A stretch of DNA of 5,107 bases from Desulfobacula sp. (GTDB taxonomy: Bacteria > Desulfobacterota > Desulfobacteria > Desulfobacterales > Desulfobacteraceae), in NCBI GenBank assembly GCA_027858355.1, contig JAQICW010000320.1, forward strand, positions 1 to 5,107. Reading direction: 5' to 3'. The translations under genes and the position numbers were made by a program. Shown here one piece after another: positions 1 through 4,591 of the stretch (position 1 is the first letter of the stretch; the number at the start of each line of letters is the position of its first letter). The notes under the pieces were generated by a model. That model saw nothing but the letters and a program-made list of their open reading frames with translations. It searched no databases and had not been told where the DNA came from.

Positions 1-122
1 AAGTAACTTCTTCTTCTTCTAAAGTAACTTCTTCTTTCTCTAAAGTAACTTCTTCTTTCTCTATAGTTACTTCTTCTTCTAAAGTAGCTTCTTTTTCCTC
101 TAAAGTGACTTCTTCTTTCTCT
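1..122. repeat. 21-bp tandem repeat (coding heptad repeat)
   Basis: Six consecutive units are visible. On the plus strand they read approximately AAAGTAACTTCTTC plus a T/C-rich tail. Units at 21-41 and 42-62 are identical. The unit at 63-80 is shortened to 18 bp, and those at 81-101 and 102-122 carry a few substitutions. The unit at 1-20 is cut by the window edge. All unit lengths are multiples of three, so the frame of the minus-strand gene is kept and copy number changes would only lengthen or shorten the Glu-rich stretch. The sense strand is almost pure purine. Confidence 0.9.
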
Positions 123-175
123 AAGGTTTCAGTATTCATTTTTTGATTTTTGTTTTCTTCAGCAATGTCATTCAT
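1..175 (-). CDS. N-terminal part of an acidic repeat protein, probably 30S ribosomal protein S1 (partial)
   Basis: This leftward reading frame begins at ATG 175-173 and leaves the window still open after 58 codons. A Shine-Dalgarno sequence AGGGAG (191-186) lies 10 nt before the ATG, which favours this start over a second in-frame ATG at 139. The visible protein begins MNDIAEENKNQ and from about residue 17 is a run of roughly seven-residue units of the type T-L-E-K-E-E-V. It is extremely rich in Glu, with no hydrophobic segment or signal peptide. No functional domain is inside the window. The identity rests on context: rpsA commonly follows cmk in proteobacteria, and S1 proteins often have an acidic N-terminus before the first S1 domain. 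S1 binds mRNA on the 30S subunit and helps initiation. Another acidic protein cannot be excluded. The reading frame is solid; the S1 name is an inference. Confidence 0.6.
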   Translation of the reverse strand, partial: MNDIAEENKNQKMNTETLEKEEVTLEEKEATLEEEVTIEKEEVTLEKEEVTLEEEEVT

Positions 176-246
176 TAATATTAATCTCCCTAAACGTATT
201 TTATACTCCTCCACAGAAACAAAATTATGGTCAAGTACAATTTGCC

Positions 247-275
247 TTTATATCAAATGAAAATAAAAAAATCAA
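247..275 (-). promoter_or_regulatory. Candidate sigma-70-type promoter for the acidic/S1-like gene
   Basis: On the minus strand a -35 box TTGATT (275-270) is separated by exactly 17 nt from a -10 box TATAAA (252-247). Transcription would begin near 240 and give a leader of about 65 nt before the ATG at 175. The leader contains a second purine-rich GGAGGAG (212-206) not followed by a start codon. The surroundings are AT-rich, so chance matches are possible, but this is the best-spaced pair in the 117-nt gap after cmk. The gene may also be read through from cmk, as I see no strong terminator between them. Confidence 0.4.
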
Positions 276-292
276 CAAAATTATTAAGCTTT

Positions 293-952
293 TCAGGCCT
301 TCTCAATGCATTTGACCATTTTTTCAACCACCTGCTCAATGGTTAAAAACGAAGAGTCAATTTTAATGGCATCTTCTGCCGGCTTTAAAGGTGCTGTTTT
401 TCTTTGAGAATCTTTCCCATCCCTTATTTTCATCTCTTCTTGAACCAGTTTAATATCCTTTGTTTCATCGGGCATTTCATCATTCCGCCTTTTTGCACGA
501 ATAGATAAATCTGCAAAAAGGAAAAATTTATGTGCGGCATCAGGAAAAACCACAGTTCCCATATCCCTGCCTTCAAAAACCGCATCCTTTGTTTTTGCGA
601 TATTCCTTTGAATACCCAGCAGGGCTGCTCTTACCTGCGGTTTTGCAGAAGATGCAGATGCCAGCATGGATATGTCGGGTGTCCTGATAAAATTTGTTAT
701 ATCCCTGCCCGACGATATTAAGATGAGTCTATCCTTTTCCATCAAAAAATTAAGATCCAGATGTTTTAAAAAAACGTCAAGAACTTCATCATTTTCCCAG
801 TCAATTTCCTGTCTTTGGATTTCATAGGCCACCCCCCTGTACAAGGCGCCCGTGTCAACATAAACACATCCCAGTTTTTTTGAAAGCTTCCTGCTTACTG
901 TTGTCTTGCCTGCCCCGGCAGGACCGTCAATGGTAATAATTCTGGTGTTCAT
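293..952 (-). CDS. cmk: (d)CMP kinase (cytidylate kinase)
   Basis: This cytoplasmic enzyme transfers the ATP gamma-phosphate to CMP or dCMP, giving (d)CDP for nucleic acid and lipid precursor pools. The 219 residues match the usual bacterial length of about 220-230. The P-loop G10-PAGAGK-T17 lies at the N-terminus, followed by the family motif DTGALYR (33-39). The GRDMGTVVFPDA stretch (128-139) holds the conserved Arg/Asp of the nucleotide pocket. RDGKDSQRKTAPL (177-189) and IDSS (198-201) match the lid and C-terminal signature of the family. No key motif is missing. ATG 952-950 is preceded by AAGGA seven to eight nt upstream, and this site overlaps the TAA stop of hisC (963-965). The intergenic gap is 10 nt, so co-transcription and probably translational coupling with hisC are expected. 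It ends in TGA. Confidence 0.97.
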   Translation of the reverse strand: MNTRIITIDGPAGAGKTTVSRKLSKKLGCVYVDTGALYRGVAYEIQRQEIDWENDEVLDVFLKHLDLNFLMEKDRLILISSGRDITNFIRTPDISMLASASSAKPQVRAALLGIQRNIAKTKDAVFEGRDMGTVVFPDAAHKFFLFADLSIRAKRRNDEMPDETKDIKLVQEEMKIRDGKDSQRKTAPLKPAEDAIKIDSSFLTIEQVVEKMVKCIEKA

Positions 953-962
953 AACTAAATCC

Positions 963-2054
963 TTATTTTTGTAAAACCTTTTTCAGCGCAGCAATAAAAA
1001 TAATATTCTCTTCTTTTGTGCCCGTATTCACCCTTAAAAACGTATCAAACCCGTATGATTTCATTGACCTTACGATAACACCCAGTTTCAGCATTTGTTC
1101 AAATACCTGGGTTGCATCTGTTTTAAGATCCATCATTAAAAAATTAGATTGGGTGGGCAGGCAGTGAATACCAAGGACAGCCAGTTGATCAAACAAAAAA
1201 TCAAGACCATCATGGGTGGTTTGGATACTCTTGTTTAAAAATTGTTCATCCCCAATGGCAGCAACAGCTGCCGCCTGGGCAAGAGTGTTCACATTAAAGG
1301 GTTGCCTGATCCTGTTTAAAATTTGCGCAATTTCAGTATCCATTATGCCATACCCTACTCTGAATCCTGCAAGTCCATAGGCTTTGGAAAATGTCCTCAA
1401 AGTGACAATTCTTGGATCATGCAATGGGTTTTGCAGGGAATTATAAACTGCTTTATCCCTTACAAATTCAATATAGGCTTCATCCACAACAATAATGACA
1501 TCATCAGGCACTTTTTGTGAAAATTCATTGAATTCATTATAAGTAATTGTACTGCCTGTTGGATTAAACGGGTTGGTTATAAAAACCAATCTGGTTTTAG
1601 ATGATATTTTGTCTACAATGCCTTCAAGATTTGTTGAAAAATCAGTTAAAGGAACCCTGACAGGTATTGCTTTAGCTGTTTTAACACTGATTTCATACAT
1701 TAAAAACGAGGGGAGCGGCATTAAAGCCTCATCACCAGGATTTAAAAAGCCATGGGCCAAAAGTGCGATAATATCATCAGACCCGTTCCCCAAAACAATA
1801 TTCTGGGGGTTAACATGAAATTTTTGGGCCAGCATACCAGTTAAAACAGGGGCTGTGGATTCAGGATACCGGTTCATGACCTTCATGTGTTTTGAGACTG
1901 CATCATAAACCTTTGGTGAAAACCCAATGGGATTTTCATTGGAGGCAAGCTTGATCACATTGGAAATATTATACTCTTGTTCAACCTCCTTGAGAGGTTT
2001 GCCTGGCTCATAGGGCTTAATTGTTGCTATTGATTTACTGATTTTAAATTTCAT
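963..2054 (-). CDS. hisC: Histidinol-phosphate aminotransferase
   Basis: This PLP-dependent fold-type I aminotransferase exchanges imidazole-acetol phosphate and glutamate for histidinol phosphate and 2-oxoglutarate in histidine biosynthesis, in the cytoplasm. The 363 residues are typical of HisC. Visible landmarks are the substrate-entrance motif LASNENPIG (36-44), LGNGSDD (88-94) for phosphate/cofactor contact, NPFNPTG (161-167), DEAY (191-194), the PLP Schiff-base lysine K224 in TFSKAYGLAGFRVGYG (221-236), with R232 as a phosphate ligand, and R341 in LRVNTGT for the substrate carboxylate. All are intact. Some family members also act on phenylalanine, tyrosine or related substrates, and the sequence alone cannot exclude a broad-specificity role. 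The ribosome-binding site before ATG 2054-2052 is weak (AGAGA about nine nt upstream). It is the first gene of the leftward cluster and diverges from the NamZ-like gene. No other his gene is in the window. Confidence 0.95.
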   Translation of the reverse strand: MKFKISKSIATIKPYEPGKPLKEVEQEYNISNVIKLASNENPIGFSPKVYDAVSKHMKVMNRYPESTAPVLTGMLAQKFHVNPQNIVLGNGSDDIIALLAHGFLNPGDEALMPLPSFLMYEISVKTAKAIPVRVPLTDFSTNLEGIVDKISSKTRLVFITNPFNPTGSTITYNEFNEFSQKVPDDVIIVVDEAYIEFVRDKAVYNSLQNPLHDPRIVTLRTFSKAYGLAGFRVGYGIMDTEIAQILNRIRQPFNVNTLAQAAAVAAIGDEQFLNKSIQTTHDGLDFLFDQLAVLGIHCLPTQSNFLMMDLKTDATQVFEQMLKLGVIVRSMKSYGFDTFLRVNTGTKEENIIFIAALKKVLQK

Positions 2055-2089
2055 GGCCTGATCTCTTTTTAATTAGTTATCGCCTGCCT

Positions 2090-2114
2090 TGTACTCGGCT
2101 CGAAGAGGAGTGTA
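2090..2114 (-). other. Small hairpin in the hisC leader
   Basis: ACTC (2093-2096) and CTC (2099-2101) pair with GAG (2105-2107) and GAGT (2108-2111), leaving a 2-nt bulge (GG at 2097-2098) and a 3-nt loop. Two G-U pairs and one A-T pair can extend the base. No U-run follows in either direction, so it is not a simple terminator. It lies between the candidate hisC promoter and the hisC start and would be in the mRNA leader. I see no histidine-codon leader peptide. Function unknown; it may be fortuitous. Confidence 0.3.
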
Positions 2115-2145
2115 TGCTCACAAAAATTTTCAGGTTTTCGATCAG

Positions 2146-2174
2146 ACACTATTTATGATTTGAAATTTTGTCAA
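2146..2174 (-). promoter_or_regulatory. Candidate hisC-cmk promoter
   Basis: Reading leftward, a perfect TTGACA (2174-2169) is followed after 17 nt by TAGTGT (2151-2146), which keeps the key T, A and final T of a -10 box. Transcription would start near 2139, giving an 85-nt leader before the hisC ATG. It overlaps the rightward candidate promoter at 2160-2187, so RNA polymerase could probably not occupy both at once. Confidence 0.45.
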
Positions 2175-2187
2175 TGGCTATGATAAT
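2160..2187 (+). promoter_or_regulatory. Candidate promoter for the namZ-like/rnhA pair
   Basis: TTGAAA (2160-2165) is followed after 16 nt by GATAAT (2182-2187). Predicted start near 2194 gives a leader of about 33 nt with AAGGA (2217-2221) placed six nt before the ATG at 2227. It is interleaved with the leftward hisC promoter. Confidence 0.45.
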
Positions 2188-2226
2188 TAAGAAATTAGAA
2201 TTTAACAGATAAGGTTAAGGATTTTT

Positions 2227-3402
2227 ATGAAAAACAAGGTAACCATCGGGCTTGAAAAGCTTATCAAAGATCCACCTGAATACCTGAAAGGAAAAAGGCT
2301 TGGCCTGTTATCCAACCCGGCATCCGTTGACTGTTGTTTCACACATGCATCAGAACTTATCCATTACTTTTTCCCGGGACAATTAAAAGCATTATTTTCT
2401 CCACAGCATGGTTTTTATGCTGAAAAACAAGACAACATGATTGAATCCGGACACTTTAGGGAACCACAATTAAATATTCCCGTATACAGTTTATACAATG
2501 ATACAAGGATTCCAACCCAAAAAATGTTTGATCAGATTGATGTTCTGCTTATTGATATTCAGGATGTTGGAACACGGGTTTATACATTTATTTATACTGT
2601 TGCCTATTGCCTTGAAACTGCGGCAAAGCTTAAAAAGCAGGTTGTTATCCTTGACCGGCCCAACCCCATCGGCGGAACACAAATTGAAGGCAATATTCTT
2701 TCAAAGGATTATGCCTCCTTTGTTGGCATATTTCCTATTCCCATGCGGCATGGATTGACCATTGGAGAAATTTCACAATTTTTTAACCAGGAATTTCAAA
2801 TAGGGTGTAACCTGACTATCATCCCCATGAACGACTGGAAAAGACAGATGTATTGGCAGGACACGAAACTGTCCTGGATTGCCCCTTCCCCTAATCTGCC
2901 CACACCGCAATCATGCATGGTTTATCCGGGACAAGTTATTTTTGAAGGCACTAACATATCTGAGGGACGTGGTACAACTTTGCCTTTTGAGCTATTTGGT
3001 GCCCCTTTTCTGGACACTAAAAAAATTAAACCCGAGGCTGATAAGTTGATAAAAGGCGCTTTCCTGCGTCCCGTAAATTTTGAACCCACTTCTGGAAAGT
3101 GGCAGGGCAATATTTGTAGAGGCTTTCAAATTCATGTTACTTCAATAAAAGAATTTAAACCTTATTTTTCATCCCTGGTCTTAATGCAATTAATTATCAA
3201 GCATCACAAAAATGACTTTAAATTTAAAACCCCACCCTATGAATATGAATTTGAGCGGATGCCCATGGATCTGATCCTGGGCAGCAAAACACTTCGAAAA
3301 AGACTGACCAATTTAGAAGACATAAGTCTTTTATCAGATCAATGGCAGGATGAACTTAAACAATTTAAATCCCTTTCAGGAAAATATTATTTATATGAAT
3401 AA
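2227..3402 (+). CDS. DUF1343 / NamZ-family exo-beta-N-acetylmuramidase-like protein
   Basis: The family (Pfam DUF1343, GH171) includes Bacillus subtilis NamZ (YbbC), which removes terminal MurNAc from peptidoglycan fragments during cell-wall recycling. The 391 residues cover the whole family core. Diagnostic blocks are LLSNPASVD (27-35), LFSPQHGFYAEKQ (56-68), PVYSLYNDTRIPT (85-97), LLIDIQDVGTRVYTF (107-121), DRPNPIGG (143-150), the VGIFPIPMRHGLTIGE block (166-181), PSPNLPT (220-226) and VYPGQVIFEGTNISEGRGTT (232-251) followed by PFELFGAP (253-260). No signal peptide or membrane helix is visible: the protein starts MKNKVTIGLEKLIKD. It therefore appears cytoplasmic, unlike the secreted Bacillus enzyme, and would act on imported muropeptide sugars or another substrate. 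ATG 2227 has a good AAGGA site. The last 8 nt overlap the RNase H gene. Family assignment is strong; the exact substrate is inferred from the family. Confidence 0.9.
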   Translation: MKNKVTIGLEKLIKDPPEYLKGKRLGLLSNPASVDCCFTHASELIHYFFPGQLKALFSPQHGFYAEKQDNMIESGHFREPQLNIPVYSLYNDTRIPTQKMFDQIDVLLIDIQDVGTRVYTFIYTVAYCLETAAKLKKQVVILDRPNPIGGTQIEGNILSKDYASFVGIFPIPMRHGLTIGEISQFFNQEFQIGCNLTIIPMNDWKRQMYWQDTKLSWIAPSPNLPTPQSCMVYPGQVIFEGTNISEGRGTTLPFELFGAPFLDTKKIKPEADKLIKGAFLRPVNFEPTSGKWQGNICRGFQIHVTSIKEFKPYFSSLVLMQLIIKHHKNDFKFKTPPYEYEFERMPMDLILGSKTLRKRLTNLEDISLLSDQWQDELKQFKSLSGKYYLYE

Positions 3403-4084
3403 TGATCAAGATCAGGCCGACTCATGGAAAAGGATGAGTTTTAAAGGCAACAAAGTTTGGGCCCAAACAGACATTAACAAAAACCTTTTGATTGAAAAAG
3501 GCATGGTATTGATAAAGTACAATTTAAAACAAGATTATGAATATCGGGTCAAGCCAGAGAGCCTGAACCCTGAAGAACAGGCTGTTCCAGCTCAAAAAAA
3601 ATCAATGTCTCTTCCATCATCAATAAAACCCGGGGCCAAAAATGTCACAAAAGAGCAAAAACTTAAAACGGACCTGCCCCACAATTGTATTAGAATCTAT
3701 ACAGATGGTGCATCCTCGGGCAATCCAGGTCCTTCCGGCATTGGTATTCTTTTTATTCATGGTAAAAATAAAAAAGAAATCTCACAATATATTGGCTTGG
3801 CAACCAATAATATTGCAGAGCTGACGGCCATAAAAAGGGCTTTGGAAGAACTAAAGCGAAATGACTTGCCCGTTCGTATTTTTTCAGACTCAAGTTATTC
3901 TATCGGATCATTGACAAAAAACTGGAAACCCAAAAAAAACCAGGCGCTTATTTATGAAATTAGAACATTAATGAATAAATTTTGTGACCTGGCATTCATT
4001 AAAGTAAAAGGACATTCAGGGATTAAAGAGAATGAGGTAGTAGATTTTCTTGCAACATCTGCCATCAAAAAAGGCCCGCAATAA
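3395..4084 (+). CDS. Ribonuclease HI-type protein with extra N-terminal domain
   Basis: The enzyme cuts the RNA strand of RNA/DNA hybrids, for example R-loops and primers. From the ATG at 3395 the product has 229 residues. The RNase H domain spans about 97-225 and shows the full catalytic set: D104 in YTDGASSGNPGPSG, E142 in NIAELTA, D165 in FSDSSYS, and D217 after ENE in GHSGIKENEVVDFLA, with H207 matching the flexible-loop histidine. Residues 1-57 form a separate small domain (WKRMSFKGNKVW ... LIKYNLKQDYEYRV) that is not the hybrid-binding domain known from eukaryotic RNase H1. A polar linker (about 58-95) joins them. ATG 3395 overlaps the upstream stop as ATGAATAA, suggesting coupling; AGGA lies about 13 nt upstream, which is long. 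An in-frame ATG at 3350 would add 15 residues but has no suitably spaced site. Ends in TAA. The symbol is left blank because rnhA normally denotes the single-domain form. Confidence 0.92.
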   Translation: MNNDQDQADSWKRMSFKGNKVWAQTDINKNLLIEKGMVLIKYNLKQDYEYRVKPESLNPEEQAVPAQKKSMSLPSSIKPGAKNVTKEQKLKTDLPHNCIRIYTDGASSGNPGPSGIGILFIHGKNKKEISQYIGLATNNIAELTAIKRALEELKRNDLPVRIFSDSSYSIGSLTKNWKPKKNQALIYEIRTLMNKFCDLAFIKVKGHSGIKENEVVDFLATSAIKKGPQ

Positions 4085-4092
4085 TGCAGGCC
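4067..4092 (-). terminator. Rho-independent terminator of the small membrane protein gene
   Basis: On the minus strand GGCC (4092-4089), one mismatch and a GC pair, a six-nt AU-rich loop, then GC and GGCC (4076-4073) are followed directly by six T (4072-4067). It lies 23 nt past the TAG stop of the leftward gene and inside the last codons of the convergent RNase H gene. An adjacent small hairpin CCCTC/GAGGG with a TTT loop (4091-4103) sits where the rightward transcript would end. It lacks an immediate T-run, although T-rich sequence follows from about 4117. Confidence 0.6.
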
Positions 4093-4115
4093 CTCTTTGA
4101 GGGTATATAAAAAGT

Positions 4116-4382
4116 CTATTTTTCTTTTTTCAGTTCATCAAGTTCTTTTTCAAGTTTTTCAATTTTGGTTTTATCATCCTGGGTTGCTGGTGCTTCAACA
4201 CCATCATCTTTTTTCCATGAATCTTTCAGTTCGTCAAATCCAAGATAAAGAGCAAGTCCACCGCCCAGAAGAAGAACAGGTGGGATGCATCCTGCTAAAA
4301 GGATTAAAAACTGATTAAACCAGACAGCTATTCCCACAACACCAAGAAGAACCGCAATAGCTCCACCAATTAACGTTTTCAT
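4116..4382 (-). CDS. Small two-helix membrane protein with coiled-coil tail
   Basis: An 88-residue protein with a strong ribosome-binding site, AGGAGG (4395-4390) seven nt before ATG 4382-4380. Residues about 4-21 and 26-49 form two hydrophobic, glycine-rich helices; the second contains P34-P35 and a GGG at 40-42. The short polar link (around W21-F22-N23-Q24) suggests a helical hairpin in the inner membrane. The tail (50-88) is charged, with an Ala/Pro/Thr linker and heptad spacing I74, L77, L81, L84 indicating a short coiled coil, presumably cytoplasmic. There is no cleavable signal sequence. I recognise no enzymatic motif. The helix-pair pattern (LG..G...W near the end of helix 1, G..P..LL..G near helix 2) recalls the small magnetosome protein MamI, but from memory only, and does not establish that role. 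It stands alone, convergent with the RNase H gene, and ends in TAG followed by a terminator. Confidence 0.88.
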   Translation of the reverse strand: MKTLIGGAIAVLLGVVGIAVWFNQFLILLAGCIPPVLLLGGGLALYLGFDELKDSWKKDDGVEAPATQDDKTKIEKLEKELDELKKEK

Positions 4383-4469
4383 AAGAAATCCTCCTAAAAA
4401 TTTAGTTCAAATAACAAATTATTCTTTTACAATTCAACAAATTTAAAAATTGTCACTATAAGATAAAAA

Positions 4470-4498
4470 AAAATAGCATAAGCCTTTATATTTATCAA
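4470..4498 (-). promoter_or_regulatory. Candidate extended -10 promoter for the small membrane protein gene
   Basis: Leftward: TTGATA (4498-4493), a 17-nt spacer, then TATTTT (4475-4470), directly preceded by TGC, as in an extended -10 element. The predicted leader is about 80 nt and ends in the AGGAGG site. The region is so AT-rich that other starts are possible. Confidence 0.4.
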
Positions 4499-4502
4499 GG
4501 CT
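4481..4502. repeat. Inverted repeat AGCCTT/AAGGCT
   Basis: Perfect 6-bp arms (4481-4486 and 4497-4502) separated by 10 nt. The -35 box of the leftward candidate promoter lies largely in its right arm and loop, so it could be an operator. As a rightward terminator it is weak, since no gene ends upstream on that strand and the following sequence is only moderately T-rich. Confidence 0.4.
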
Positions 4503-4515
4503 ATTTATTTTAAGA

Positions 4516-4544
4516 TTGCCATTCCAATTAACCTTTGATAATTA
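4516..4544 (+). promoter_or_regulatory. Candidate promoter of the PlsB-like gene
   Basis: TTGCCA (4516-4521), a 17-nt spacer, then TAATTA (4539-4544) preceded by TGA, an extended -10 form. Predicted start near 4551 gives a leader of about 40 nt, with GGGGACG (4580-4586) before the ATG at 4592. Confidence 0.4.
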
Positions 4545-4556
4545 ATGTAGGTTAAT
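4527..4556. repeat. Inverted repeat ATTAACC/GGTTAAT overlapping the PlsB-like promoter
   Basis: Perfect 7-bp arms at 4527-4533 and 4550-4556 with a 16-nt gap. The dyad spans the -10 box and the predicted transcription start, a position typical of a repressor operator. A 23-bp arm-to-arm spacing puts both half-sites on about the same face of the helix. No regulator is identified. Confidence 0.4.
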
Positions 4557-4591
4557 ATTATTTACAGAAAAATCCTTATGGGGACGAATTA

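Larger units (their letters stand above)
4383..4591. other. Divergent intergenic regulatory region
   Basis: These 209 bases are very AT-rich and hold no convincing open frame. They contain candidate promoters in both directions and two inverted repeats, listed separately. I see no RNA gene or mobile-element end. Confidence 0.7.

Noticed and set aside
1..122. Regular repeats as a CRISPR array
   Set aside because: Units are directly adjacent with no unique spacers and lie in an open reading frame.
137..139. Second in-frame ATG as start of the acidic/S1-like gene
   Set aside because: No ribosome-binding site precedes it, whereas AGGGAG precedes the ATG at 175.
200..234. TTGACC (234-229) and TATAAA (205-200) as the promoter of the acidic-protein gene
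   Set aside because: The spacer is 23 nt, too long for a sigma-70-type promoter; the pair at 247-275 has 17 nt.
530..721. Open frame on the plus strand inside cmk
   Set aside because: Shadow of a strongly conserved gene, with no ribosome-binding site.
2055..2226. His attenuator or T-box riboswitch before hisC
   Set aside because: No histidine-codon leader peptide, T-box motif or terminator/antiterminator pair is visible.
3350..3394. Upstream ATG at 3350 as the RNase H start
   Set aside because: GGCAGG directly abuts it with no spacing and the extra residues sit wholly within the upstream gene; the ATGAATAA overlap at 3395 is a usual coupling arrangement.
4097..4318. Open frame on the plus strand opposite the small membrane protein
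   Set aside because: It is the antisense shadow of a gene with a perfect ribosome-binding site and clear helix pattern; its own composition is not protein-like.
4481..4510. Inverted repeat as a rightward terminator
   Set aside because: No rightward gene ends nearby: the RNase H gene ends about 400 nt upstream, and the trailing sequence is not a clean T-run.
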